The notes below the pieces were generated by a model. The model searched no databases, had not been told where the DNA came from, and saw nothing but the letters and a program-made list of their open reading frames with translations. Positions 17,796-26,986 of a stretch of DNA of 64,000 nucleotides are shown one piece after another. A program made the position numbers and the translations under genes. This DNA is from Chitinophaga sp. CF118 (GTDB lineage Bacteria > Bacteroidota > Bacteroidia > Chitinophagales > Chitinophagaceae). Where the stretch lies: the NCBI RefSeq assembly GCF_900112615.1, contig NZ_FOMK01000001.1, positions 1,612,001 through 1,676,000 on the forward strand, written 5' to 3'. Each line of letters opens with the position of its first letter. Position 1 is the first letter of the stretch.

Positions 17796-18443
17796 TTGAA
17801 ATATCGTCACGTAATTTGGATTGTAGTGCTGGTGCTGGTTGTAGACCAGGCATTGAAGTTTTGGATTAAAACTCACATGAATTTTAATCAGGAATACAAC
17901 ATTTTCCCTAATTGGTTCCGTATACATTTCATCGAAAATGACGGTATGGCTTATGGAATGAAGTTTGGCGGCAATGCCGGTAAAGTATTGCTGACCTTGT
18001 TCCGACTGGCAGCTGTAGTATTAGGCTTCAGATATATGAAGAAGCTGGTAACACAGCAATACAGCAATGGGCTGCTGATCTGTGGATCACTGATCCTGGC
18101 GGGCGCTGCCGGCAACCTGATAGACAGCATGTTCTACGGGATGATCTTCTCTTCTACCAATTATTATGAAATAGCTAAATTCCTGCCTGCTGAAGGTGGT
18201 TATGGCACTTTTCTACATGGGAATGTGGTTGATATGCTGTATTTCCCCATTTATGAAGGATATCTGCCAAAGTGGATCCCTTTTAAAGGCGGCGACTACT
18301 TCATCTTCTTCCGTCCTATATTCAATGTAGCGGACGCAGCCATCTCTATAGGTGTAGTTTCTATCCTGGTACTCCAGAAACGTTTCTTTGCCAAACACCA
18401 TGAGAAACTGGCAGAACAGGAGCAGGTTCCTGTAGCAAAATAA
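17796..18443 (+). CDS. lspA: Lipoprotein signal peptidase
   Basis: A 215-residue aspartic signal peptidase II of the inner membrane with four membrane segments. The catalytic aspartates are in LAGAAGNLIDS and FNVADAAISIG, and FIENDGMAYGM is the usual LspA segment. It is longer than the proteobacterial enzyme (about 165), with an insert between the catalytic regions and a tail, as seen in Bacteroidota. The start is TTG at 17796, which gives KYRHVIW at the N-terminus; no better ATG exists before the first membrane segment. It processes lipoproteins such as GldB in this window. Confidence 0.93.
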   Translation: MKYRHVIWIVVLVLVVDQALKFWIKTHMNFNQEYNIFPNWFRIHFIENDGMAYGMKFGGNAGKVLLTLFRLAAVVLGFRYMKKLVTQQYSNGLLICGSLILAGAAGNLIDSMFYGMIFSSTNYYEIAKFLPAEGGYGTFLHGNVVDMLYFPIYEGYLPKWIPFKGGDYFIFFRPIFNVADAAISIGVVSILVLQKRFFAKHHEKLAEQEQVPVAK

Positions 18444-18461
18444 GATTAGTAAGAAATATAT

Positions 18462-18516
18462 ATTGGCTTTCAGTTGGTTAGAGTGATCTAAAACCAGCTG
18501 AAAGCCAATTTTTTTT
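18462..18516 (+). terminator. Terminator of lspA
   Basis: Arms ATTGGCTTTCAG...TT and AA...CTGAAAGCCAAT around an 11-nt loop, followed by eight Ts. Confidence 0.88.
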
Positions 18517-18598
18517 AGCACCTACCCACCGTTCCCAGCATTTTATTTTCCTCTTTCCTTTGAAAAACTAAATTCCCTTATTACATTTGTCCACAAAT

Positions 18599-18614
18599 TC
18601 TATAGACTAATAGA
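18599..18614. promoter_or_regulatory. Candidate operator TCTATAGACTAATAGA before the TonB receptor
   Basis: TCTAT-N6-ATAGA forms a dyad about 150 bp before the TonB receptor start. Its first 11 bases, TCTATAGACTA, recur exactly before the TauE/SafE gene at 21734-21744, so the two genes may share a regulator, perhaps a sulfur-responsive Rrf2-type protein (inference). Confidence 0.4.
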
Positions 18615-18760
18615 TATACTAATATTTACCACCAATAAATTGAACAATGGACAATTCTTTACGATGTTGTTGTAGCATATAGCACTTTACCCGGCAAACC
18701 TGTAGGGACAACCAATTTCACTCAACATCTTATCAAACAAATTACAAATAATACAACTGT

Positions 18761-21631
18761 ATGAACAGAACAAGACTTTCCATACGTATAATGTACCCAT
18801 GGCTGCTTACATTGCTATTGCCTGTATTGGCAAAGGCGCAGCTGAACGGTTCCTATATTATCGGTGGGAGGATTACCGGCGATAAAAATGAAATACTGGC
18901 AGGCGCATCCGTACAAATCAAAGGAACTTCCTTTGGCGCACTGGCAGACAGTACCGGACGCTTTGAAATAACAGCCAACACCAAATTTCCGCTGAAACTG
19001 GTAGTAAGACTACTTGGTTATCAGCCACAGGAATTTGACATAAAGAATAGTAGCAGCCGCTTGCAGATCCATATGATTACACAATCACTGCTGGTGAATG
19101 AAGTGGTGGTATCGGCTTCCCGTCAGTCGGAAAAGCTGTTGAAGTCACCCGTAGCCATTGAGAAACTGGACGTACGGGCCTTGAAAGAAACTCCTGCAGC
19201 TTCATTTTACGATGCCATCGGTAACCTGAAAGGAGTGCAGATGACAACAGGCGGACTTACCTTCAAAGTATTCAACACCCGCGGTTTCAACGTTCCCAAT
19301 AACTTCCGCTTTATGCAGTTGATAGACGGGGTAGACAATCAGGCAGCTACACTGGGTGTGCCTTTGGGAAATGCGATAGGCCCCACTGAACTGGATATAT
19401 TAAGCATAGAAGTCACTCCCGGCGCCTCTTCTGCCCTTTATGGAATGAACGCTATCAACGGGATGTCTAACCTTATAACAAAAAATCCTTTCCAGTACCA
19501 GGGTGTAAGTGTTTACCAGAAACTGGCTTTCAATCACTTTGATGGTAGTGCGGGTTCTCCTAAACCCATCACTGAAACTGCCGTGCGTTATGCGCAGGCA
19601 TTGAGCAGTAAATTTGCATTTAAGATGAACTTCTCTTATATGCAGGGTACTGACTGGTACGCGGATAGTCACAACGACTTTAATCCTGGTTCCAAAGCCA
19701 ATCCTGATTTCCCCACATTAACAGGAGCCGACAATGTGGCCAATGATGCCTGGAATAAATATGCAGATCAGAGTACTTTCCCGATTACTGATAAGAACGG
19801 AAAATCTTACAATGTATCCCGTACCGGTTACTGGGAGAAAGACCTGGTAGGCGATTACACCGTAAAGAATATCAAATTCGATGGAGCCATCCATTATAAA
19901 ATAAAACCTAAACTGGAAGCCTCTTACTCTTACAGAGTAGGGCGAATGGACGGTTTCTTTCAGCGTGGTAACCGTATTGGTCTGAAAAATGTACTGGTAC
20001 AAAATCATAAAGTAGAACTGGTAGGACAGGATTTTACCCTCCGCTCTTATGTATCACTGGAAAACACGGGCAACTCATATAATATGAACCCGCTGGCAGA
20101 CAACCTGGAAAAATCCTTTAAGACCGATAAAAACTGGCAGAAAGATTATACCACAGCACTGAATGATGCACTTACTTTAGGCGAAGATATAGCAGCAGCA
20201 CACAGGGCTGCACGTGCAGCTGCTGATAATGGCCGCTGGACTCCCGGCACACCGGAGTTTGATAAGCAACTTGCTAAAATAAAAAGTATCAACGACTGGG
20301 ATATCTACCCTGTTTCCAAAGACAGTACCAACAAAAGTGGTGGTGCCGCATTGCTCCAGATGAGCCACTTCTATCATGTGGAAGGTACCTGGAACCTGCG
20401 TAAATACATCACCTTCATGGACGTACTTGTGGGTGCAGACTATCGTACTTACGAGATCATCCCTGATGGTAACAACTTTGTAGACTTTACCAAACCAATG
20501 GATCAGCGTAATACTCCCGGAGGAAAACATATCTGGTATGGTAAAACAGGTGGATTTGCTCAAGTCGGTAAGCTTTTCTTTCATGATCAGCTGAAACTGA
20601 CAGGTTCTCTTCGTTATGATAAGAGCCAGCAGTTTGATGGTAAGTTCAACCCACGCATTGCGGCGGTGTTTACTACCCCCAACCAGCGTCATAATTTCAG
20701 GGCTTCCTGGCAGAATGGATTCCGGTTCCCTTCATTATTTGAAGCATACTCTTTTGTTAATAACGGTGGGGTAAGACGCGTAGGCGGACTGGCATTCATC
20801 GAAGATGGTCTGGGTTATTTCAAGAACTCTTACCTTACTTCCTCCGCAACGGCATTTACTACTGCTGTAAACAAAGCTACGAATGCTGATCCTACTGTAA
20901 CCCGTGCACAAGCGGAAGTAAATAATGCAGGTGTACTGAAAGTGGCAAACCTGGACCCTATTGTTCCGGAACAGATCCATTCATTTGAAGCTGGCTATAA
21001 GAGCGTACTGTTTGACAATAAATTATTCGTTGATATTGATGGATATTACAACTCTTATAAACATTTTATAGGACAGGTGGAAGTAGCTGTTCCCAAAACA
21101 GGAGACGTAAACAATCAGACCCAGGAAGTACTGGATCAGATGTATGATAAACAATACCAGAACCGCTATCGTGTATGGACCAACAGTAAATCTACCGTTG
21201 AGAACTACGGTTTTGCGCTGGGTTTAACTTACAACTTCTATAAAACCTTCACTATCAGCGGTAACGCCAACTATAATACGCTGGCACAGGATAAAACCAA
21301 AGACGATGCTTTGATTCCTGGTTTTAATACGCCAAAATGGTTTACTAATGTAAGTATCGGTAACAGGCAGGTATTGCCACATATTGGCTTTAATGTGGTA
21401 TGGCACTGGCAGGACAACTTCTACTGGCAAAACCTGTTCGGTAATGGTAATGTACCGGCTTACAGCACAGTAGATGCCCAGGTCACTTATGGATTGCCTA
21501 AACTTCATACTTCTGTAAAAGTGGGTGGTTCTAACATTTTTAATTCATCTTATTTCCAATACGTTGGGGGGCCTACTATAAAAGGTCTTTATTATGTGGC
21601 TATTACATATGATCTGCCTTTCAACAAGTAG
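18761..21631 (+). CDS. TonB-dependent outer-membrane receptor with carboxypeptidase-regulatory-like domain
   Basis: A 956-residue outer-membrane receptor. It has a signal peptide ending LAKAQ, a carboxypeptidase-D regulatory-like domain (GGRITGDKNEILAGASVQIKG, residues 32-110), then a plug (VNEVVVSASRQSEKLLKSP...) and a large barrel ending YYVAITYDLPFNK. Repeated barrel features such as FRASWQNGFRFPSLFEAYSF and IHSFEAGYKSVLFDNKLF fit siderophore/vitamin-type receptors rather than SusC, and no SusD neighbour is present. The next gene is a TauE/SafE exporter with a shared upstream motif, hinting at sulfonate or sulfur-compound uptake. Substrate is unproven. Confidence 0.9.
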   Translation: MNRTRLSIRIMYPWLLTLLLPVLAKAQLNGSYIIGGRITGDKNEILAGASVQIKGTSFGALADSTGRFEITANTKFPLKLVVRLLGYQPQEFDIKNSSSRLQIHMITQSLLVNEVVVSASRQSEKLLKSPVAIEKLDVRALKETPAASFYDAIGNLKGVQMTTGGLTFKVFNTRGFNVPNNFRFMQLIDGVDNQAATLGVPLGNAIGPTELDILSIEVTPGASSALYGMNAINGMSNLITKNPFQYQGVSVYQKLAFNHFDGSAGSPKPITETAVRYAQALSSKFAFKMNFSYMQGTDWYADSHNDFNPGSKANPDFPTLTGADNVANDAWNKYADQSTFPITDKNGKSYNVSRTGYWEKDLVGDYTVKNIKFDGAIHYKIKPKLEASYSYRVGRMDGFFQRGNRIGLKNVLVQNHKVELVGQDFTLRSYVSLENTGNSYNMNPLADNLEKSFKTDKNWQKDYTTALNDALTLGEDIAAAHRAARAAADNGRWTPGTPEFDKQLAKIKSINDWDIYPVSKDSTNKSGGAALLQMSHFYHVEGTWNLRKYITFMDVLVGADYRTYEIIPDGNNFVDFTKPMDQRNTPGGKHIWYGKTGGFAQVGKLFFHDQLKLTGSLRYDKSQQFDGKFNPRIAAVFTTPNQRHNFRASWQNGFRFPSLFEAYSFVNNGGVRRVGGLAFIEDGLGYFKNSYLTSSATAFTTAVNKATNADPTVTRAQAEVNNAGVLKVANLDPIVPEQIHSFEAGYKSVLFDNKLFVDIDGYYNSYKHFIGQVEVAVPKTGDVNNQTQEVLDQMYDKQYQNRYRVWTNSKSTVENYGFALGLTYNFYKTFTISGNANYNTLAQDKTKDDALIPGFNTPKWFTNVSIGNRQVLPHIGFNVVWHWQDNFYWQNLFGNGNVPAYSTVDAQVTYGLPKLHTSVKVGGSNIFNSSYFQYVGGPTIKGLYYVAITYDLPFNK

Positions 21632-21650
21632 AAAAACCTCATTTATAAAG

Positions 21651-21686
21651 AATAGAGCGGCTGTAAATAGCCGCTCTATTTTTTTG
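21651..21686 (+). terminator. Terminator of the TonB receptor gene
   Basis: AATAGAGCGGCT / AGCCGCTCTATT stem with a 6-nt loop followed by a T run. Confidence 0.9.
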
Positions 21687-21722
21687 TTTCCATTTGGATA
21701 TACAATTTATTCAACCTACCTT

Positions 21723-21743
21723 AGTCTATAATATCTATAGACT
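21723..21743. promoter_or_regulatory. Candidate operator dyad before the TauE/SafE gene
   Basis: A perfect 8-bp dyad AGTCTATA-N5-TATAGACT, about 20 bp before the gene start. It shares TCTATAGACTA with the site before the TonB receptor. Confidence 0.45.
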
Positions 21744-21763
21744 AGACTATATAACATTCATTC

Positions 21764-22744
21764 ATGTCGCATAACGAGGTAATTGAGAAGATTGAGAAAC
21801 AGACAGCCACCGTTGCACGTCAGGAGGTATTAATAGACCTGGTGAACGAAGAAAATCAGAAGAAACCGGCGCTCTGGTTGCTGATTGGACTTATCGCGTT
21901 GGCGGTACTGGCGGGAGCCGGGATTTTGTATTACTACAATACTTCCGATGCTACCCATACACGCATCTATGATTTTACTGCTTCCCTTTTTACCAGGGAA
22001 GTATTGTTTTATATCTGTGTGGGGCTGGCGGCCCAAATGGTAGACGGTGCCCTGGGCATGGCTTATGGGGCTACTTCTACGTCGCTTTTGCTGGGCCTTG
22101 GTATTCCTCCTTCTATTGCGAGTGCCAGTGTACACGTAGCAGAGGTATTCACCACCGGCGCTTCAGGGATCTCTCACTTCCGTTTCGGAAATGTAAACAA
22201 GAAACTGTTCTTATATCTTCTGATACCTGGTATCCTCGGATCTGTAACGGGTGCCTACCTGCTTTCCAAAAAGATAGACGGTGATTTCATCAAGCCTTTT
22301 ATGAGTGCTTATCTGCTGGTATTGGGTATTATAGTTTTACGCAAGGCTTTCCAGGCAAAAAAGGCGAAAAGCAAAACAAAGAGACTGGGCTTTCTCGCGC
22401 TTTTTGGTGGTTTCATGGATGCTATTGGCGGAGGAGGATGGGGCCCAATTGTTACTTCTACCTTATTAAGCAAAGGCCGCACAGTACATTATACAATCGG
22501 CTCTGTAAACGCAGCTGAATTCTTCATCTCTTTTGCCAGTGCCAGTACTTTCCTGCTGTTCGGTGCTATTACTGGCTGGCCTGTGATCATTGGACTGATT
22601 ATAGGCGGGGTGATTGCTTCTCCTTTTGCAGCAATACTGGTGAGGAAGATCAAACGCAAACCTATGATGATCATGGTAGGTATCCTGATTATTTTACTAA
22701 GCCTTAGAACGATTATCACAACACTGATTCATCACGTGAAATAA
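21764..22744 (+). CDS. TauE/SafE family sulfite/sulfonate exporter
   Basis: A 326-residue inner-membrane protein of the TauE/SafE family (anion exporters for sulfite, sulfoacetate and similar compounds). Family features are AQMVDGALGMAYGATST and the mirrored GGFMDAIGGGGWGPI, seven to eight membrane segments, and SVHVAEVFTTGASG. Compared with the short family members it has an extra N-terminal stretch of about 40 charged residues before the first membrane segment. The gene has its own terminator and a dyad operator upstream shared with the TonB receptor gene. Confidence 0.9.
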   Translation: MSHNEVIEKIEKQTATVARQEVLIDLVNEENQKKPALWLLIGLIALAVLAGAGILYYYNTSDATHTRIYDFTASLFTREVLFYICVGLAAQMVDGALGMAYGATSTSLLLGLGIPPSIASASVHVAEVFTTGASGISHFRFGNVNKKLFLYLLIPGILGSVTGAYLLSKKIDGDFIKPFMSAYLLVLGIIVLRKAFQAKKAKSKTKRLGFLALFGGFMDAIGGGGWGPIVTSTLLSKGRTVHYTIGSVNAAEFFISFASASTFLLFGAITGWPVIIGLIIGGVIASPFAAILVRKIKRKPMMIMVGILIILLSLRTIITTLIHHVK

Positions 22745-22767
22745 AATTAACCATTATTATATTTGAT

Positions 22768-22800
22768 AAAGAAGTCCCTGGCGCTGCCAGGGACTTCTTT
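22768..22800 (+). terminator. Terminator of the TauE/SafE gene
   Basis: A 15-bp perfect stem AAAGAAGTCCCTGGC with a 3-nt loop, followed by GTTTGG. Confidence 0.85.
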
Positions 22801-22898
22801 GTTTGGGGCTACTGTCTTTAGTAATATCAGGACACAATCTATACTAGTTTCAGGAAGGCCCGGGGAGACATAATAGTGAGTCTATGCATAGAACATAC

Positions 22899-22988
22899 AT
22901 TGGACATTCGTTGGACATTGGTTGGACAATCTTAGAGCACATAAACGTGTTCTAAGATTGTCCAACCAATGCCCAACGTACGACCAAT
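22899..22988. repeat. Long imperfect inverted repeat
   Basis: The arms 22911-22940 and 22947-22976 are complementary in 28 of 30 positions around a 6-nt loop, and pairing extends with mismatches to about 22899-22988. The left part holds TTGGACATT repeated. It is not followed by a T tract and lies in a 400-bp gene-free region between TauE/SafE and fumC. Confidence 0.75.
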
Positions 22989-23086
22989 CCCCCGTCAAAT
23001 CCAGAAGTCACTCCGAACTTTCCCCGAAGACTCTATTAATTTATACAAATCCTGAATAGCTATAAACCTGGTGACTTTCAAAAAAA

Positions 23087-23121
23087 AATTCCCGGCTATC
23101 TGGAAGGGACAGCCGGGAATT
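23087..23121 (-). terminator. Terminator of fumC
   Basis: AATTCCCGGCT / AGCCGGGAATT stem with a 13-nt loop. On the minus strand it is followed by an eight-T tract. Confidence 0.9.
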
Positions 23122-23144
23122 AATATCGGAAAGACTTAATCTTA

Positions 23145-24542
23145 CTAAATTTCTCCTACCATATCGATTGGGTTTACCCAGGCATCAAATTCTTCAGGTT
23201 TCACATGACCAAGTTTCACTGCCATTTCTTTCAGGGTAGTACCTTCTTTATGTGCTTTCTGTGCAATTTCTGCTGCCTTATAATAACCAATCTTCGTATT
23301 GAGTGCAGTTACCAGCATCAATGAATTGTCTACGTGCTTTTTGATGTTTGCTTCGATAGGCTCAATTCCCACAGCACATTTATCATTGAAGCTCACACAA
23401 CCATCTCCAATAAGACGGGCAGAATGCAGGAAGTTGAAGATCATTACCGGTTTAAATACATTCAACTCGAAATGACCGGTAGCACCACCAATGTTGATGG
23501 CAACGTCATTACCCAATACCTGGGCTACGATCATTGTCAATGCTTCACACTGGGTAGGGTTTACTTTACCCGGCATGATGGAAGATCCTGGTTCGTTGTC
23601 CGGAATATGGATTTCGCCGATACCGGAACGTGGACCGGAGCTTAGCATACGGATATCGTTTGCTATTTTCATCAGACTTACTGCTACTGTTTTGAGGGCA
23701 CCATGTGCTTCCACGATAGCATCGTGAGCCGCCAGGGCTTCAAATTTATTTTCGGCAGTAATGAAAGGCAGTCCGGTAAGTTCAGCTATTTTCTTAGCTA
23801 CATTTTCAGAATATCCCTTAGGTGTATTAATTCCAGTACCAACGGCAGTACCACCCAGGGCAAGTTCGCTCAGGTGTTCCAGTGTATTCCTGATAGCTTT
23901 CAGACCGTGATTCAGTTGGGATACATATCCGCTGATTTCCTGTCCGAGTGTTAAAGGCGTAGCATCCATAAAATGGGTACGGCCTATCTTCACTACATGC
24001 TTGAATTCCACAGCTTTGGCAGCCAGGGTATCCCGCAGTTTGGTAATACCGGGGATAGTTATTTCCACCAGCATTTTATAAGCTGCAATGTGCATTGCAG
24101 TAGGGAAAGTATCGTTAGATGACTGTGATTTGTTCACATCATCATTGGGATGGATCACTTTATCTTTATCAGCAAGCTGACCGCCGTTGATCACGTGAGC
24201 GCGGTAAGCTACTACTTCATTTACATTCATGTTGGACTGGGTACCTGAACCGGTTTGCCACACTACCAGCGGGAACTCGTTATCCAGTTTACCTTCCAGG
24301 ATTTCATCGCAGGCCTTACCTATTAGTGTTGCCTTTTCTGCTGTCAATACGCCAGCATCCAGATTGGTCAGCGCTGCTGCTTTTTTCAGGTAAGCAAACG
24401 CTTTGATAATCTCCCTGGGCATCCTGTTGATATCCTGTGCGATCTTGAAATTATCGATAGATCGTTGTGTCTGAGCGCCATAGTAAGCATCTACCGGCAC
24501 TTTCACTTCGCCCATCGTGTCTTTCTCTATTCTATATTCCAT
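23145..24542 (-). CDS. fumC: Fumarate hydratase class II
   Basis: A 465-residue fumarase of the aspartase/fumarase superfamily that hydrates fumarate to malate in the citrate cycle. The signature loop [15 protein letters not shown] (about 317-331) is intact, as are [32 protein letters not shown], and [16 protein letters not shown]. Length is typical. It is monocistronic with a terminator directly downstream and a possible TAGGTTTG box upstream on the minus strand. Confidence 0.95.
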   Translation of the reverse strand: MEYRIEKDTMGEVKVPVDAYYGAQTQRSIDNFKIAQDINRMPREIIKAFAYLKKAAALTNLDAGVLTAEKATLIGKACDEILEGKLDNEFPLVVWQTGSGTQSNMNVNEVVAYRAHVINGGQLADKDKVIHPNDDVNKSQSSNDTFPTAMHIAAYKMLVEITIPGITKLRDTLAAKAVEFKHVVKIGRTHFMDATPLTLGQEISGYVSQLNHGLKAIRNTLEHLSELALGGTAVGTGINTPKGYSENVAKKIAELTGLPFITAENKFEALAAHDAIVEAHGALKTVAVSLMKIANDIRMLSSGPRSGIGEIHIPDNEPGSSIMPGKVNPTQCEALTMIVAQVLGNDVAINIGGATGHFELNVFKPVMIFNFLHSARLIGDGCVSFNDKCAVGIEPIEANIKKHVDNSLMLVTALNTKIGYYKAAEIAQKAHKEGTTLKEMAVKLGHVKPEEFDAWVNPIDMVGEI

Positions 24543-24605
24543 ATACTTGATTTTTGCGGTACAAACCTAAGTAATCAATAGCACTTTTTGTTTCGCAAAG
24601 CGGAA

Positions 24606-25382
24606 CTATTCTCCTGTAAATATTGCTTTCTCCTTCTTTATGAATGCGGCGGCCCCTATCTGAAGGTCTTTAGTGGCAAAGCAGGCACTGAATTCTGCTA
24701 TTTCAAGTTCATAGCTATCAATATCCTTATCAAATGCCGCATTAGCACATTTAATTACCCGGGCAATGGCGAGCGGAGCCCTGGTATGAATCGTTTTAAG
24801 AATTTCTTTGGCTTTGGCAATCAGCTCTTCCGATGGTACTACATAGTTAACAAGACCCCATGCCAGGGCATCATTTGCATTAATCATATTCCCGGTCATC
24901 ATCAGTTCCAATGCCTTTCCCTTTCCTATCAGGGCGGTAAGCCGCTGGGTACCACCATAACCGGGAATCAGTCCCAGTTTTACTTCCGGTTGCCCGAATT
25001 CAGCATTTGCTGATGCGATCCTGAAATGACAGGCCATTGCCAGCTCACAACCACCTCCTAATGCGAAACCATTCACCGCTGCTATAATTGGTTTTGGAGA
25101 ATCTTCGATACGTTTGAAAATTACATGTCCTTTTTTAGCCAGTTCTATTCCCTGCTGGGCAGATATAGTAAGAAACTCTGCAATATCTGCTCCTGCCACA
25201 AAAGCCTTTTCTCCTGTACCGGTTATTACTGCGCTTTTAATTTGCGTGTTAGTATAAATTTCATCTATAGCCAATGCCAGTTCTGTCATCACCTCCTGGT
25301 TCAGCGCATTCATTTTATCCGGCCTGTTGATATAGATAAAGAAAATATTATCAGTGAGTTCGGTACGAATAGTTTGATACAT
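24606..25382 (-). CDS. Enoyl-CoA hydratase/isomerase (crotonase) family protein
   Basis: A 258-residue crotonase, probably a short-chain enoyl-CoA hydratase. The CoA-binding/oxyanion region AFVAGADIAEF and AAVNGFALGGGCELAMACH are visible, and both catalytic Glu positions fall at the expected sites (Glu in GGCELAM and PEVKLGLIPGYGGTQRL). It is adjacent to fumC on the same strand, 63 bp away. The substrate cannot be told from the sequence; the second Glu supports hydratase rather than only isomerase activity. Confidence 0.9.
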   Translation of the reverse strand: MYQTIRTELTDNIFFIYINRPDKMNALNQEVMTELALAIDEIYTNTQIKSAVITGTGEKAFVAGADIAEFLTISAQQGIELAKKGHVIFKRIEDSPKPIIAAVNGFALGGGCELAMACHFRIASANAEFGQPEVKLGLIPGYGGTQRLTALIGKGKALELMMTGNMINANDALAWGLVNYVVPSEELIAKAKEILKTIHTRAPLAIARVIKCANAAFDKDIDSYELEIAEFSACFATKDLQIGAAAFIKKEKAIFTGE

Positions 25383-25501
25383 GATAATCCGGGTTTTGTT
25401 AGAGGAACTAATTTAAGTCATAAAACGGAGAGTGGAACGATAATACTATTTTAGATTCCCTTAAGTCATATAGTACTCTCTGCCCAATCAGACATAATTC
25501 A

Positions 25502-25565
25502 AACAGGAAGTAAAGAGGCTCATCCTACGTCTTTTAACGTAAGATGAGCCTCTTTACTTCCTGTT
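25502..25565. terminator. Long-stem hairpin downstream of 25611-26399
   Basis: Two 29-bp arms (25502-25530, 25537-25565) with one mismatch around a 6-nt loop. It lies just beyond the 3' end of the minus-strand gene 25611-26399. No T tract follows, so it may protect the message or terminate weakly. Confidence 0.6.
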
Positions 25566-25610
25566 CAGGACATATCTGAAGTATCTTTATAGTATAGTCA
25601 GGTTATAGCC

Positions 25611-26399
25611 TTAGAAGTGTTTTTCCCAATGATGGCTATGTTTTTTGTGTTCCCAATGGGCTTTCATACTACGATGATCTGGTACCCGTCCAAAATCATA
25701 CGTGATGGTGGCAAAGAACATTTTTGATTCCACATCTTTATAGGGCTGAGTGGATACACCGTTCACTGTTTCCTTAAAATCTTTATTGAAGAAGTCATTC
25801 GGGTAATACTGGATTTTTAATCCAAAGCCAGGGCTTACACGTAATCCTGCAAAGAGGGAGGGCATTAGCAATGGAGTACGATCACTGAACCACTCATTGA
25901 ATTTATGTACTTTATCTCCGTTCAGGAATTTTTTCTCTTTATAATTAAAGGCAAGATCGTAAGAGCCTCCGGCAAAAAAGAAGAATTTGCCTCTTCTTAG
26001 ATCCCCTATTTTGAATCCCAGTGGAACACCTACAGTGTATACACGACGTTTCAGTTTTACAGAGTCATTATCTTTAGTAATCAGCCCTATGTTTTTGAGG
26101 TTGAGACCAGTGAAAATGCCAAAGTTATTGCCAAAATCGTAGTTGAAGTTATTCCCCACATTAAAGAAGATGGTAAAGCGTGGAATATTCCTCACATGAT
26201 CACCTGCGTATTTAATATCCCCGAAAGACAATAATGGACCATCTCCACCCCAGGTTATGTAGCTTTTTTTATGATGAACAGGATATCTGTCAAAACTCAT
26301 CCAATCATGTCCGGAGGAATCCGAAGGAGTCTCCTGAGAGAAAGCAGAGAGCTGTAACAAGCACAGCAGCATGGGAAACAGGTAAAACTTGGAGTTCAT
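25611..26399 (-). CDS. Secreted outer-membrane barrel-like protein, unknown
   Basis: A 262-residue protein with a signal peptide ending SAFSQ. The body shows beta-barrel-like strands (FTIFFNVGNNFNYDFGNNFG, RVYTVGVPLGFKIG, MLFATITYDFG-like MFFATITYDFG) and a C-terminal His-rich tail (HWEHKKHSHHWEKHF). It fits the outer-membrane-beta-barrel porin type, but the histidine-rich tail is unusual and could bind metal. It is separated by a long hairpin from the crotonase gene and is probably monocistronic. Confidence 0.65.
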   Translation of the reverse strand: MNSKFYLFPMLLCLLQLSAFSQETPSDSSGHDWMSFDRYPVHHKKSYITWGGDGPLLSFGDIKYAGDHVRNIPRFTIFFNVGNNFNYDFGNNFGIFTGLNLKNIGLITKDNDSVKLKRRVYTVGVPLGFKIGDLRRGKFFFFAGGSYDLAFNYKEKKFLNGDKVHKFNEWFSDRTPLLMPSLFAGLRVSPGFGLKIQYYPNDFFNKDFKETVNGVSTQPYKDVESKMFFATITYDFGRVPDHRSMKAHWEHKKHSHHWEKHF

Positions 26400-26455
26400 A
26401 TTATTGATAATTGTACCAGGAAAGACGACCGGGTCAGAAAAAGGTTACAATAAAT

Positions 26456-26875
26456 TTAAAAATCCCTGTGGGTAGCCACCCATTCATTGATATATATCGC
26501 AATGTCTTCTGTCCGGGTGCCGGGGGGAAAGAGTTTACCAACACCGATTTCATTCAGTTCATTCATATCTGGCTGTGGTATAATGCCCCCGCCGGTCAGC
26601 AGCACATCATCCATTCCTTTTTCTTTCATGAGTGCCATAATACGGGGAAATACAGTCATATGAGCACCTGACAGGATACTGACACCAATAGCATCCACAT
26701 CCTCCTGCAGAGCGGCATTCACCACCATATCGGGCGTTTGACGCAGCCCGGTATAGATTACCTCCATACCGGCATCCCGGAGTGCTGCTGCTATTACTTT
26801 TGCACCGCGATCATGGCCATCCAGGCCCACTTTAGCTACCAATACCCGCACGGGGCGTTTCAGGGGGTTCTCCAT
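26456..26875 (-). CDS. Cobalamin-binding domain of methylmalonyl-CoA mutase type (stand-alone)
   Basis: A 139-residue protein that is only the C-terminal B12-binding module of methylmalonyl-CoA mutase. The DxHxxG motif is in [10 protein letters not shown] (the His is the lower axial cobalt ligand), followed by ILSGAH and [11 protein letters not shown]. The start at 26875 ([17 protein letters not shown]) is chosen because upstream residues of the longer frame have no family match. The substrate-binding subunit is not here. With the epimerase at 10188 it completes the methylmalonyl-CoA pathway. It is divergent from glnS. Confidence 0.88.
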   Translation of the reverse strand: MENPLKRPVRVLVAKVGLDGHDRGAKVIAAALRDAGMEVIYTGLRQTPDMVVNAALQEDVDAIGVSILSGAHMTVFPRIMALMKEKGMDDVLLTGGGIIPQPDMNELNEIGVGKLFPPGTRTEDIAIYINEWVATHRDF

Positions 26876-26956
26876 AAACGTTTCGGTTGTTAAGGGTTGT
26901 AATTTAGGATTTTTTAGTCCACAGACCATGAATCTATGGACTACTGGACTTTTTAC

Positions 26957-26964
26957 TACCTTTG
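26957..26964 (+). promoter_or_regulatory. -7 box of glnS
   Basis: TACCTTTG matches TAnnTTTG, 23 bp before the glnS ATG. Confidence 0.45.
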
Positions 26965-26986
26965 CCGTCCGAAATATATAATCTAT

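Noticed and set aside
22899-22988. CRISPR array
   Set aside because: Only inverted arms and a few TTGGACATT units; no regular repeat-spacer structure.
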